Under the pieces are notes generated by a model, which searched no databases, was not told the origin of the DNA, and was given only the letters and a program-made list of their open reading frames with translations. The translations under genes and the position numbers were made by a program. Shown piece after piece: positions 7,641 to 17,439 of a stretch of 38,638 bases of DNA. The first letter of the stretch is position 1, and the number at the start of each line of letters is the position of its first letter. The DNA is taken from positions 1 through 38,638 of the forward strand of contig NZ_JAPUDY010000101.1 in NCBI RefSeq assembly GCF_027492855.1, written 5' to 3'. The stretch comes from Acidovorax sp. Its GTDB lineage: Bacteria > Pseudomonadota > Gammaproteobacteria > Burkholderiales > Burkholderiaceae_C.

Positions 7641-7687
7641 TATCGAAAGATGAGAAGAAAAATAGGTGCACCCCGAAGGGCGCCTGG

Positions 7688-8374
7688 TCAGACATCCGCC
7701 CACATGCGCAGCAGGTTGTGGTAGGTGCCGGTCAGCCCGATCACGGCGGGCGCTGTCTCACCGACGGTGCTGCGCAAATGGATCAGATGCTGGTCCATGT
7801 CGAACAGCAGCCGTCGCTGCTCGTCGCTGCGCACCATGCTCTGGATCCAGAAAAAGCTGGCCAGCCGATGGCCACGTGTCACGGGCTCCACCCGGTGCAC
7901 GCTGGTGCCGGGGTAGAGCACCATGTCGCCTGCGGCCAGCTTGACGCGCTGGGGGCCGAAGGTGTCTTCCACCACGAGTTCACCGCCATCGTAGTCGCCG
8001 GGGCTGCTCAGGAACACGGTGCAGGAGACGTCGGTGCGCACGCGGCCCTTGCCGTCAGGCAGAAAGCGCACGGCGCTGTCTACGTGGTTGCCAAAGGCGT
8101 TGGCAGCGCCCCCATAGCGGTTGAACATGGGGGGGGAGATGGTTTTGGGCAGCGCCGCAGAAAAGAACAACGGGCTGCGCTCCAGCCCGCGCAGCAGGAT
8201 CTGCCGCAGCGCCTGCGCCTGCTCGCACTGTTCGGGCAATTGCTCGTTGTTCTTGGCCTGGGCGGCCTGGGGTCCCGCCGACGTGCGCCCGTCATGCCAC
8301 GGCGCATCTTGCAACAGCTCTTGCGCGGCGCTCAGCTCAGCGGCGTTCAGGAGTTGGTGGATGTGCAGCAGCAT
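7688..8374 (-). CDS. piuC: PKHD-type Fe(II)/2-oxoglutarate hydroxylase, PiuC-like
   Basis: A 228-residue 2-oxoglutarate- and Fe(II)-dependent dioxygenase of the PiuC/YbiX group. The facial triad is visible: His97 and Asp99 in [10 protein letters not shown] and His160 in GTSVHRVEP, with Arg170 in TRGHRLAS to hold 2-oxoglutarate. The N-terminal [14 protein letters not shown] is typical. These genes stand next to catecholate-siderophore receptor genes, and here the start lies 49 bp after the receptor stop in the same direction, so co-transcription is likely. The natural substrate of the family is not settled; a link to siderophore use is inferred from context. Confidence 0.9.
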   Translation of the reverse strand: MLLHIHQLLNAAELSAAQELLQDAPWHDGRTSAGPQAAQAKNNEQLPEQCEQAQALRQILLRGLERSPLFFSAALPKTISPPMFNRYGGAANAFGNHVDSAVRFLPDGKGRVRTDVSCTVFLSSPGDYDGGELVVEDTFGPQRVKLAAGDMVLYPGTSVHRVEPVTRGHRLASFFWIQSMVRSDEQRRLLFDMDQHLIHLRSTVGETAPAVIGLTGTYHNLLRMWADV

Positions 8375-8423
8375 GGTGGTGTCGGGCGCGTGTCGGTCGG
8401 AGTTGGTGGCTTGCCGTGCTGGC

Positions 8424-10703
8424 TTAGAAGCGCGTGCCCACCGTCAGGCGGATGTTGCGCGGCTCGCCCAGCGTTACGAAGCCAGGATACAGCTGATCGC
8501 CGTAGCTGCGGTTGGCCACGTTGTTGATGTTCAGCTTGGCGTACAGGCTTTCGGAGAAGTTGTACTGGAACATCAGGTCGGCGGCCACATAGCCTTGCGA
8601 GCGTGCCGTCGCCGACGCTGCACCGGTGGAGCCGGAGACCGGGCGGTTCTCGCTCACGCCACGGATGCCACCGGCCACGCGGAACTTGTCGGTGGCCTGG
8701 TAGCCCAGCCAGACGCTGCCGCTGTGCTTGGGTGTGAGGCCCACGCGCATGCCCACCGTGTTGGCGGCGGCGCTGCCGGTCTTGTCGATGGTGGCAACGG
8801 GAATCCAGGTGTAGGACGCATAGATGTCCCACTTGGGGCTGATGCGGCCGACCACGTCCAGCTCCACGCCGGAGGCATGGCGCTTGCCGTTGAGCAGGTA
8901 GGCGGTGCCAGCGAAGTCGGCATCGGTCGTGCGCTCGTTGTACTTCTCGGTGCGGAAGATCGCGGCGCGGGTGGACAGGTTGCCGTTCAGCCAGTCGAGC
9001 TTGGCGCCCAACTCGAAGTTGCGGCTCTTTTCAGCATCCGTGTTGGCGTTCTGTTGCGAGGTGAACTTGTAGGTGTCGGCCGAGGTATTGAACGACGTGC
9101 TGTACGAGAAGTGGTAGGACGCCGTGTCGCTGGGCTGGAACAACACGCCCAGGCGCTGGCTCCACAGGGAGTTGTAGCGCAGCTCGGTGACTTCGTGGCG
9201 GGTGAAGGCGCCAGCGGTGTACAGGTCACGCTCGGGCGTGGAGCTCACGCGGTCCCAGCGCAGGCCGCCCAGAAGCTTCCAGTGCGGGGCGATTTGCACG
9301 ATGTCCTGCACGAAGGCGCCCACCGAGGTGGCGCCGTAGTTCTGGTCGTAGCGGTACTTGGGCGAAACGGCCAAAACAGTGCCGTCGTCAGGCTTGCCGA
9401 CCGTGGTGGGGCCCTTGCCGAAGTTGGTGCCTGGCTGGCCGCTGGCCACGTCGAAGAAGGCGCTTTCCTTGCTGGCGTCCAAGCCGGTCATCAGCTCATG
9501 CTTGAGCCCGCCCCAGTTGGCCTTGGTGGTGTAGGTGGACTGGGCGTAGATGCCTTCGTGGGTGTCCTGGCGGGGGCTCAGGCCCGAGCGGTTCAGGATG
9601 GTGTTGCCGTTCAGGTTGGCCCAGGTGGTGGGTGCACCGTTGGTCTGGCCGAAGCTGGCGGTCGTGCCCCACTGGGAGCGGTCGAATTGGCCCGCGCGCA
9701 CCTGGGTCGTCAGTTCGCTGTCGCCGTCAAAGCGGTGAATCCACGACGCCATGCCATACGTGGCCCGGCCGCGCAGGTAGTCGCTTTGTGTGCCGTAGAA
9801 GTTGCGGGGGTTGATCAGCGTTGGCGCTGCGCCCTGCAGGTAGCGGATGTTGGACTGGGGGACGTTGTCGGAGTCCAGGTGGAACATGCCCACGCTGAAT
9901 TCGTCGCGTGTGCCCACGCCCCAGCTGACGGTGGGGGCGATGCCGTACTTGTCGATCTTGGCGCCGTGGTTGTCGCCCTTGGTGTACATCAGGTTCAGGC
10001 GGAAAGCAGCGTTTTCGCCCAGAAGCTTGTTCAGGTCGGCCGTGGTGCGCAGCACGCTGTCGGTGCCGTAGGTGGCTTCCAGCTCATACTGGTCGATCAG
10101 CAGGGGCTTCTTGTTGACCTGATTGACCACGCCACCCGTGGAACCACGGCCAAAAAGCATGGAGGCGGAGCCGCGCAGGACTTCGATGCGGTCGTAGTTG
10201 AAGGTGTCGCGCTCGTACTGCGAAGGGTCCTTCATGCCGTCGATCATCAGGTCGCCCACGGTGGCGACGGGGAAGCCGCGCAGGCGGATGTCCTGGTCGG
10301 TGCCGTTTTCGGTGGCGGCGAAGGTGATGCCCGAGGTGTAGTGCAGGGCTTGCTTGAGCGTGTCGAGCTTGGCCTCGTCCATCAGACGCTCGGTCATGAC
10401 GGTCAGCGACTGCGGAATGTCGCGGATGGCCTGTTTGCTCTTGCCGATGGTGGTCTGTTTGGTCTGCAGTTTGTCCTTGGACTGCACTTCGGCCGCTTCT
10501 TTCACGGTCACGGTGCCCATGGTGGTTTCCGTGGTGGCGGTCTGTGCCCAGCTGCCTACGGAGGCGGCCAGCATCAGGGCTCCCAGCGGGAGCAGTGCCT
10601 TTTCGGATGCTGTACCGGTGTGTGCAGCAGGGGTGGGAGACGCAGTGGATGTTTGTTGTGTACGCAGCACGGAGCTGCGGCGCTGAGCGCGTGATTTTGC
10701 CAA
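8424..10703 (-). CDS. TonB-dependent siderophore receptor (Fiu/PiuA-like)
   Basis: A 759-residue outer-membrane receptor. An export signal ([19 protein letters not shown]) is preceded by a long basic N terminus. The plug domain contains [46 protein letters not shown] and VVNQVNKKP. The 22-strand barrel ends in the C-terminal signature [20 protein letters not shown] with terminal Phe. Pairing with piuC suggests a catecholate-type substrate. The start codon is TTG at 10703, supported by GGAGG 5 nt upstream. A Fur-like palindrome lies 130 bp upstream. Energy comes from the TonB-ExbBD system encoded downstream on the same strand. The exact siderophore is unknown. Confidence 0.93.
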   Translation of the reverse strand: MAKSRAQRRSSVLRTQQTSTASPTPAAHTGTASEKALLPLGALMLAASVGSWAQTATTETTMGTVTVKEAAEVQSKDKLQTKQTTIGKSKQAIRDIPQSLTVMTERLMDEAKLDTLKQALHYTSGITFAATENGTDQDIRLRGFPVATVGDLMIDGMKDPSQYERDTFNYDRIEVLRGSASMLFGRGSTGGVVNQVNKKPLLIDQYELEATYGTDSVLRTTADLNKLLGENAAFRLNLMYTKGDNHGAKIDKYGIAPTVSWGVGTRDEFSVGMFHLDSDNVPQSNIRYLQGAAPTLINPRNFYGTQSDYLRGRATYGMASWIHRFDGDSELTTQVRAGQFDRSQWGTTASFGQTNGAPTTWANLNGNTILNRSGLSPRQDTHEGIYAQSTYTTKANWGGLKHELMTGLDASKESAFFDVASGQPGTNFGKGPTTVGKPDDGTVLAVSPKYRYDQNYGATSVGAFVQDIVQIAPHWKLLGGLRWDRVSSTPERDLYTAGAFTRHEVTELRYNSLWSQRLGVLFQPSDTASYHFSYSTSFNTSADTYKFTSQQNANTDAEKSRNFELGAKLDWLNGNLSTRAAIFRTEKYNERTTDADFAGTAYLLNGKRHASGVELDVVGRISPKWDIYASYTWIPVATIDKTGSAAANTVGMRVGLTPKHSGSVWLGYQATDKFRVAGGIRGVSENRPVSGSTGAASATARSQGYVAADLMFQYNFSESLYAKLNINNVANRSYGDQLYPGFVTLGEPRNIRLTVGTRF

Positions 10704-10834
10704 GATGGCCTCCGTCGATGGAATGCAGGGTGGGGGTGCATGTGGCGCGCAAGGGCGCCGGTGGCGGCGAGAGGCAGTGGCTAGATCAACATGGCTGTCA
10801 TGGCTGTGCGTCGTCGTGCTGCTTTATGTTACAT

Positions 10835-10857
10835 CAAATGCGGGTCATTCTCATTTG
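10835..10857 (-). promoter_or_regulatory. Fur-box-like palindrome upstream of the siderophore receptor
   Basis: The ends CAAATG and CATTTG are perfect inverted repeats enclosing cgggtcattct, giving an AAATGCG...CTCATTT arrangement like the other two Fur-like sites in this window. Iron control of the receptor is inferred. Confidence 0.65.
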
Positions 10858-10899
10858 TGTTGATGTTTACATGCCACACAATAGGGCGCCCAAAAATGC

Positions 10900-10924
10900 A
10901 AAAAGCCGGCAGAACCGGCTTTTT
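10900..10924. terminator. Intrinsic terminator after the SWIB gene
   Basis: The stem AGCCGG/CCGGCT with a short loop is flanked by A5 on one side and T5 on the other. It is symmetric and so may act in both directions. Confidence 0.8.
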
Positions 10925-10944
10925 GCTTTGCAGGCAGGGCGCCT

Positions 10945-11265
10945 TTATTTGACGTGCTTGCCGATGAGGCCAGCCAGTTCAAACATGGACACCTGGGGCT
11001 TGCCAAACAGCTCCTTGAGCTTGGCGTCGGCATTGATGTTGCGCTTGTTGGCGGCATCCTGCAGGTTGTGGGCCTTGATGTAGACCCACAGCTTGCTGAT
11101 GATCTCCGTGCGCGGCAGCGGAGCCGAGCCCACCACGGCGGCCAGCGCGGGGCTGGGCGTGAGCGCCTTCATGAAAGCGGCGTTGGGGGTGCGCTTCTTG
11201 GCGGGTGCAGCGGCCTTTTTGGCTGCTGGGGCTGTGGATGCCGGCGCTTTTTTTGCAGTTGCCAT
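10945..11265 (-). CDS. SWIB/MDM2-domain protein with lysine/alanine-rich tail
   Basis: A 106-residue protein with two parts. The N terminus (about residues 1-28) is a histone-H1-like Lys/Ala/Pro tail (KKAAAPAKKRTP). The rest is a SWIB domain: LTPSPALAAVVGSAPLPRTE, then KLWVYIKAHNLQD, then LKELFGKPQVSMFELAGLIG. SWIB domains are best known from eukaryotic chromatin remodelling and from chlamydial proteins; stand-alone versions occur in betaproteobacteria. DNA or nucleoid association is inferred from the basic tail. The ATG at 11265 follows AAGGA about 8 nt upstream. It is monocistronic with its own terminator. Confidence 0.88.
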   Translation of the reverse strand: MATAKKAPASTAPAAKKAAAPAKKRTPNAAFMKALTPSPALAAVVGSAPLPRTEIISKLWVYIKAHNLQDAANKRNINADAKLKELFGKPQVSMFELAGLIGKHVK

Positions 11266-11591
11266 GTTGGGTTTTCCTTGTTGGAAGTAAATTTTCACCA
11301 GCGAAAACGACGCTTTCCCACTGGCAGAGCGATGCTAATGGGAAAAAATCGGGTTTCCAAGGGAGAAATGGCTTTTTTTGCCTCGATTTGTAGCTGTGGC
11401 GCTGCGCTGCGCGTTGCAATGGGCGCTACAACAGCGTCAGCCTTGACAAATGCCCTCTGCTCCGGCGTCGGCCAATGTGGGCTGCCCAAGGGTCGATGAT
11501 GCGGGGTGATGATGGCCTTGGCCCTGCATGTTCCTGGTATTTTTCCCATTTTGTTGTTGTTCGTTTCACCGTCTGAAAGGCTTTTGTCGAT
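11266..11591. other. Intergenic region between divergent SWIB and RraA-like genes
   Basis: These 326 bp hold no supported gene. An imperfect inverted segment (tgtagctgtggcgc near 11390 and gggcgctaca near 11421) resembles a degraded member of the palindromic repeat family. Promoters for the two divergent genes must lie here, but I see no convincing hexamers. Confidence 0.5.
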
Positions 11592-12104
11592 ATGTCCGCA
11601 GCTTCCCCTACCTCCTTCGCCACCTGCGATTTCTGCGATGCGCACAAGGCCGACGTGAGCGGTGCTTTCCGTGTCTTGCCGCCCGTCTTTCAGAGCTTTG
11701 GCGGCAAGGCGGCCTTCGCGGGCCCGGTGAGCACCGTCAAGTGCCATGAGGACAACAGCTTCGTCAAAGCCGCCGTGGAATCCCCCGGCGAGGGCCGTGT
11801 GCTGGTGGTGGACGGCGGCGGCTCGCTGCGCCGCGCGCTGGTAGGAGGCAACCTTGCGGCAGCGGCCGCGCGCAATGGCTGGGCGGGCATTGTGGTGGAT
11901 GGCTGCGTGCGCGACGTGGCCGAGCTCAACGCAGCGGCCGTGGGCATCCGGGCGCGGGCGCTCATGCCACTGCCCACCGAGCGGCGCGGCGAAGGCCAGC
12001 GCGACGTGGCCGTGCAGATAGAGGGGGTGTGGGTGCGGCCGGGCGACTGGCTGTATGCCGATGCCGACGGCATCGTGGTCAGCGCACAGGCGCTGACGGC
12101 CTGA
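11592..12104 (+). CDS. RraA family protein (RNase E regulator-like / HMG aldolase-like)
   Basis: A 170-residue member of the RraA/MenG-like fold. The family includes RNase E inhibitor RraA and divalent-metal 4-hydroxy-4-methyl-2-oxoglutarate aldolase/oxaloacetate decarboxylases. The ligand-site block is present: GGSLRRALVGGNLAAAAARN, then GWAGIVVDGCVRDVAEL (the D-G-x-x-R-D motif) and the end GDWLYADADGIVVS. Length matches proteobacterial RraA (about 160 residues). Because the aldolase residues (G-N-L-A, D-x-x-R-D) are kept, enzymatic activity is as likely as RNase E control. It runs convergently with the exporter gene 14 bp on. Confidence 0.88.
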   Translation: MSAASPTSFATCDFCDAHKADVSGAFRVLPPVFQSFGGKAAFAGPVSTVKCHEDNSFVKAAVESPGEGRVLVVDGGGSLRRALVGGNLAAAAARNGWAGIVVDGCVRDVAELNAAAVGIRARALMPLPTERRGEGQRDVAVQIEGVWVRPGDWLYADADGIVVSAQALTA

Positions 12105-12118
12105 TGTCCTGACGCTGG

Positions 12119-13075
12119 TCAGCGCGGCCGGTCGCCCCGGCCCACGCGCAGCGCGGCGCGCGAGGGCAGGGTGGCCATCAGCACACTCGCCAGGGCGATC
12201 GCAAACGCAAACAATTGCATGCCGGTGAGCGACTCGCCCAGCACAAGCACGCCCACCAGGGCCGCGCTGACCGGCAGCAGCACCGAGAACACGCCCCCTT
12301 GCGCGGCCGGGACGACCTTGAGCCCGGTCATCCACAGCCACACGGTCCACATGCAGGCGGCCAGGGCGTAGAACAGCAGCAGCGCCCAGGTGCCCCAGCC
12401 CACGGCCGCAAAGTCAAAGCCCAGTGCCAGGTACAGCCCGAACGGCGTGGTCAGCACAAAGCCCCACAGGTTGATGAGCGAGGTGATGCGCTTCGGCCCC
12501 AGGCTGCCCGTGAGCTTCTTGCCGATCACGGTGTAAGCCGCTTCACAGACCACGGCGCCCACCAGCAGCAGTTGCCCCAGCCAGGCATTGCTTGGGGTGT
12601 TTTCAGGCCCTAGCGCTTGTGTATCAAGCGCTACATGCTCTGGTTTTGATAGTGAGAAGAGGGCGATACCCACCACGGCGCAAGCCACGGCGATCCAGGT
12701 GCGCGGGGCCACGCGCTCGTGCAGAAAGGCCCAGCCCATCAGCGCCACGGCGGCCGGAATGGCGGCCAGAGTCACGCCCGCTGATACGGCATCGGTCAGG
12801 CTCACGCCATAGATCATGCAGATGGTGAACAGGAAATTGCCCAGAAACGACTCCAGAAACAGCAGCCGTTTCGTCTGTGGGGTCAGCGGCGGTTCGCCTG
12901 CGGGCTTCTTGAGCCAGTGCAGCATGGCAACGCCACCGATGCCAAAACGCATCCAGGCCAGCAAAAACACCGGCAACACGGCCGCCAGCGGCTTGGACAA
13001 GGCCACATAGCTGCCCACCAGCGCCATGCTGAGGGCTAGGCACAGATAGGCGAAGGGGCGGCTTGGCGTGTTCAC
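12119..13075 (-). CDS. EamA/DMT-family exporter
   Basis: A 318-residue drug/metabolite transporter with ten predicted helices and two EamA repeats, beginning FAYLCLALSMALVGSYVALS and ending GMQLFAFAIALASVLMATL. Likely a small-metabolite or amino-acid exporter of the inner membrane; the substrate is unknown. The start is taken as GTG at 13075, because the first helix begins just after it and the next ATG would cut that helix; no ribosome-binding site is evident. Between the two halves the sequence SLSKPEHVALDTQALGPENT is encoded by a full copy of the palindromic repeat inserted in frame. It is divergent from the cyclotransferase gene, 36 bp away. Confidence 0.85.
   Translation of the reverse strand: MNTPSRPFAYLCLALSMALVGSYVALSKPLAAVLPVFLLAWMRFGIGGVAMLHWLKKPAGEPPLTPQTKRLLFLESFLGNFLFTICMIYGVSLTDAVSAGVTLAAIPAAVALMGWAFLHERVAPRTWIAVACAVVGIALFSLSKPEHVALDTQALGPENTPSNAWLGQLLLVGAVVCEAAYTVIGKKLTGSLGPKRITSLINLWGFVLTTPFGLYLALGFDFAAVGWGTWALLLFYALAACMWTVWLWMTGLKVVPAAQGGVFSVLLPVSAALVGVLVLGESLTGMQLFAFAIALASVLMATLPSRAALRVGRGDRPR
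12612..12655 (-). repeat. Palindromic repeat copy inside the EamA gene
   Basis: The perfect arms TAGCGCTTG (12612-12620) and CAAGCGCTA (12626-12634) enclose a 5-nt loop, followed by catgctctggttttgatag, the family's flank. It keeps the reading frame and codes for part of the loop between the two EamA halves. Confidence 0.8.
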
Positions 13076-13111
13076 TAGACTGGGGTTCTGTTCAAAAAAA
13101 GAGTGCGCATC

Positions 13112-13531
13112 ATGCCCGACGAACCCATGCCGCCCCGGCTGCCCCGCTGTGTTTTTGTGTACGGCACCCTGCGCCGTGGCGGCAGCAACGACATCACGCG
13201 GCTGCAGCCCGCGCCCCGTTTTGTGGGGCTGGCGCAGGTGGCCGGGCGGCTCTACCACCTGGGGGCTTATCCGGGCATGGTGCTGGGCGGCAGCGAATGG
13301 GTGCAGGGCGAGGTGTACACCATTGAACCCGCCTTGGAGGCCACCCTGGATGCCATTGAAGGCATTGGCGGGGGCTCGGACGATGAGTACATGCGGCAAG
13401 AGGTGGTGGTGCCGGTTGCGGGGCAACCGATGACTTGCCTGGTCTATGAAATCAACCCCCGCTGCGTGGCGGCAGCCCCGGTGATCGCACAGGGCGACTG
13501 GTTCATGGCCGTGGACCGGCGTGTTGATTGA
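13112..13531 (+). CDS. Gamma-glutamylcyclotransferase-like (GGCT/AIG2) protein
   Basis: A 139-residue GGCT-fold protein. The substrate-loop motif VFVYGTLRRGG stands near the N terminus, and a conserved acidic region LEATLDAIEGIGGG then DDEYMRQEVVV supplies the likely catalytic Glu. Further family features are GRLYHLGAYPGMVLG and WVQGEVYTI. The family turns gamma-glutamyl amines or peptides into 5-oxoproline; the actual substrate here is unknown. The ATG at 13112 is preferred over GTG at 13103, since AAGAG lies upstream at workable spacing. It is divergent from the EamA gene. Confidence 0.85.
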   Translation: MPDEPMPPRLPRCVFVYGTLRRGGSNDITRLQPAPRFVGLAQVAGRLYHLGAYPGMVLGGSEWVQGEVYTIEPALEATLDAIEGIGGGSDDEYMRQEVVVPVAGQPMTCLVYEINPRCVAAAPVIAQGDWFMAVDRRVD

Positions 13532-13597
13532 TCTCCCGTCATGTGAAAGTTAAATTTCTTGATGTGGAATTTGATAAATGCTGCGTTGCCGCATTTT

Positions 13598-13612
13598 TTC
13601 TCAATATGAGAA
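13598..13612. repeat. Short palindrome in the aceA upstream region
   Basis: TTCTCAATATGAGAA is an inverted repeat (6-bp arms) in an AT-rich stretch that contrasts with the surrounding G+C. It is a possible operator for a dimeric regulator; the identity is unknown. Confidence 0.45.
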
Positions 13613-13675
13613 ATTGATTTTCGTATTGAGGAATATCGCTGATAAGCTGTTGTTTTTTAACGAGAAAATTTATCT

Positions 13676-13720
13676 CTTCTATAAGACATAAGAGCTTGCG
13701 CAAGTCTTATAGAAGACTTA
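13676..13720. promoter_or_regulatory. Nested inverted repeats upstream of isocitrate lyase
   Basis: The arms CTTCTATAAGAC (13676-13687) and GTCTTATAGAAG (13704-13715) are a perfect 12-bp inverted repeat. Between them CTTGCGCAAG (13695-13704) is itself a perfect palindrome, and AAGTCTT/AAGACTT gives an alternative overlapping hairpin (13702-13719). It lies 65-110 bp ahead of the aceA start. An operator for a carbon-source regulator or an RNA switch is inferred. Confidence 0.6.
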
Positions 13721-13784
13721 CAGTTGTCTCCAAGGGCGGCACAGAGCAGCCCGGCGTTTTCAACCAACCTCCTGGAGTGATCTC

Positions 13785-15116
13785 ATGCCCCAATCCCTCA
13801 ACGAACAACTGAGCCGCGAACAACAAATTGCCGCCCTGGAAAAAGACTGGGCCCAGAACCCCCGCTGGAAGGGTGTGAAGCGCGGCTACACCGCCGCTGA
13901 TGTGGTGCGCCTGCGCGGCTCGCTGCCCATCGAGCACACGCTGGCCAAGCGCGGCGCCGAAAAGCTGTGGGAAAAGGTCAACGGCGGTGCCAAGAAGGGC
14001 TACGTGAACGCCTTCGGCGCAATCTCCGCCGGCCAGGCCATGCAACAAGCCAAGGCTGGCCTCGAAGCCGTGTACCTGTCGGGCTGGCAAGTGGCCGCCG
14101 ACGGCAACACATCGGAAACCATGTACCCCGACCAGTCGCTGTACGCCTACGACTCGGTGCCCACCATGGTGCGCCGCATCAACAACACGTTCAAGCGTGC
14201 TGACGAAATCCAGTGGGGCCGTGGCATCAACCCCGGCGACAAGGAATTCATCGACTACTTCCTGCCCATCGTGGCCGATGCGGAAGCCGGTTTCGGCGGC
14301 GTGCTGAACGCTTTCGAGCTGATGAAGAACATGATTGCCGCTGGCGCTGCTGGCGTGCACTTCGAAGACCAACTGGCTGCCGTGAAGAAGTGCGGCCACA
14401 TGGGCGGCAAGGTGCTGGTGCCTACGCAAGAAGCTTGCGAAAAGCTGATCTCCGCCCGCTTCGCCGCTGACGTGATGGGCGTGCCCACCATCATCCTGGC
14501 CCGTACCGATGCGGAAGCCGCCAACCTGATCACGTCTGACCACGATGCCAACGACAAGCCTTTCCTGACCGGCGAGCGCACGCAAGAAGGTTTCTACCGC
14601 GTCAAGAACGGCCTGGAGCAAGCCATCAGCCGTGGTGTGGCCTACGCCCCCTACGCCGACCTGGTGTGGTGCGAAACCGGCGTGCCAGACATTGGCTTCG
14701 CCCGTGAATTCGCCCAGGCCGTGCTGGCCGCCAACCCCGGCAAGCTGCTGTCGTACAACTGCTCGCCATCGTTCAACTGGAAGAAGAACCTCAACGACTC
14801 GCAGATTGCCTCCTTCCAGGAAGAACTGTCGGCTCTGGGCTACAAGTACCAGTTCATCACGCTGGCTGGCATCCACATCAACTGGTTCAACACCTTCCAG
14901 TTCGCCCACGCTTATGCCCGCGGCGAAGGCATGAAGCACTACGTGAACATGGTGCAAGAGCCCGAGTTCGCAGCCCGCGACAAGGGTTACACCTTCGTGT
15001 CGCACCAACAAGAAGTGGGCGCAGGCTACTTCGACGACGTGACCACCGTGATCCAGGGCGGCTCGTCCAGTGTGAAGGCCCTGACGGGTTCGACCGAAGA
15101 AGAGCAGTTCCACTGA
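13785..15116 (+). CDS. aceA: Isocitrate lyase
   Basis: A 443-residue isocitrate lyase of the glyoxylate shunt, cleaving isocitrate to glyoxylate and succinate. The active-site signature KKCGHMGGK carries the catalytic Cys203. Other conserved parts are [54 protein letters not shown] and the C-terminal SCSPSFNW-like [11 protein letters not shown]. Length agrees with bacterial ICL (about 430 residues). CTCCTGGAGTGATCTC before the ATG contains GGAG. The gene is monocistronic: AT-rich operator-like sequence in front and an intrinsic terminator behind. Growth on acetate or fatty acids would need it. Confidence 0.97.
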   Translation: MPQSLNEQLSREQQIAALEKDWAQNPRWKGVKRGYTAADVVRLRGSLPIEHTLAKRGAEKLWEKVNGGAKKGYVNAFGAISAGQAMQQAKAGLEAVYLSGWQVAADGNTSETMYPDQSLYAYDSVPTMVRRINNTFKRADEIQWGRGINPGDKEFIDYFLPIVADAEAGFGGVLNAFELMKNMIAAGAAGVHFEDQLAAVKKCGHMGGKVLVPTQEACEKLISARFAADVMGVPTIILARTDAEAANLITSDHDANDKPFLTGERTQEGFYRVKNGLEQAISRGVAYAPYADLVWCETGVPDIGFAREFAQAVLAANPGKLLSYNCSPSFNWKKNLNDSQIASFQEELSALGYKYQFITLAGIHINWFNTFQFAHAYARGEGMKHYVNMVQEPEFAARDKGYTFVSHQQEVGAGYFDDVTTVIQGGSSSVKALTGSTEEEQFH

Positions 15117-15167
15117 TCTGAGGGGCTTTTGTGCCACCCCGGTGTGGCGCAAAATGCACCGAATAGA

Positions 15168-15197
15168 AGCCCGAAGCACCCGCTTCGGGCTTTTTTG
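15168..15197 (+). terminator. Intrinsic terminator after aceA
   Basis: The stem AGCCCGAAG/CTTCGGGCT is followed by six T, 50 bp after the stop codon. Confidence 0.9.
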
Positions 15198-15259
15198 TTG
15201 GCATCAAGGTTAAAATACGAACAAATTCACTGCACAAGAGCGAGAAAGGCAATCTGGTT

Positions 15260-15301
15260 ATGACACCGCGAACTACATCGGAGATGTTGACCGGCCGTTA
15301 A
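15260..15301 (+). CDS. thrS leader peptide (Thr-rich)
   Basis: The 13-codon frame reads MTPRTTSEMLTGR then TAA. Four of 13 residues are Thr, two of them adjacent (ACT ACA), which is far above chance for this length. GAGAAAGG lies about 10 nt before the ATG. It sits between a promoter-like hexamer and an intrinsic terminator, 132 bp before thrS, and its Thr codons overlap one arm of the leader hairpin. The role would be to sense charged tRNA-Thr; the peptide itself probably has no function. Confidence 0.75.
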   Translation: MTPRTTSEMLTGR

Positions 15302-15345
15302 GGCTGGCTGTTCGCGCCTGCACGAGATTGCACCCTCCTCCAGAA

Positions 15346-15371
15346 AGCGCGGACCTGTTCCGCGCTTTTTT
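15346..15371 (+). terminator. Attenuator terminator before thrS
   Basis: The perfect 8-bp stem AGCGCGGA/TCCGCGCT with a 5-nt loop is followed by T-rich sequence. It ends 61 bp before the thrS start, where a terminator only makes sense as a conditional one. Confidence 0.88.
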
Positions 15372-15432
15372 GTTTTTGGGCCTGGCGCGAGCCCGCATCC
15401 ATTGCACTGATTGAAAAGAAAGAGTGACTCCC

Positions 15433-17352
<1,920 letters not shown>

Positions 17353-17439
17353 TTTTTGCATGAAAACCTGCTTTGGCGCTTGCTGAATGCGCGGTTGTTG
17401 CTACAAAAATTGTAGTGTTTTGATTAAAGGAAGATAGCC

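Larger units (their letters stand above)
15211..15371 (+). promoter_or_regulatory. thrS transcription attenuator (leader RNA)
   Basis: A candidate -10 TAAAAT (15211-15216) precedes a leader carrying a Thr-rich peptide. Segment 1 CGCGAAC (15267-15273, inside the peptide's Thr codons) pairs perfectly with segment 2 GTTCGCG (15310-15316). Segment 2 extended, TTCGCGCCT (15311-15319), can instead pair with segment 3 AAGCGCGGA (15345-15353; 8 of 9, one wobble). Segment 3 is also the 5' arm of the terminator (15346-15371). Ribosome stalling at ACT-ACA would cover segment 1, free segment 2 and open the terminator. This is the classic layout of amino-acid attenuators; the mechanism is inferred from pairing only. 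Confidence 0.78.

Noticed and set aside
8121-10694. 857-codon plus-strand open frame across the receptor gene
   Set aside because: Antisense shadow of the TonB-dependent receptor; composition (Gly, Ala, Val, His) is that of a mirrored G+C-rich gene.
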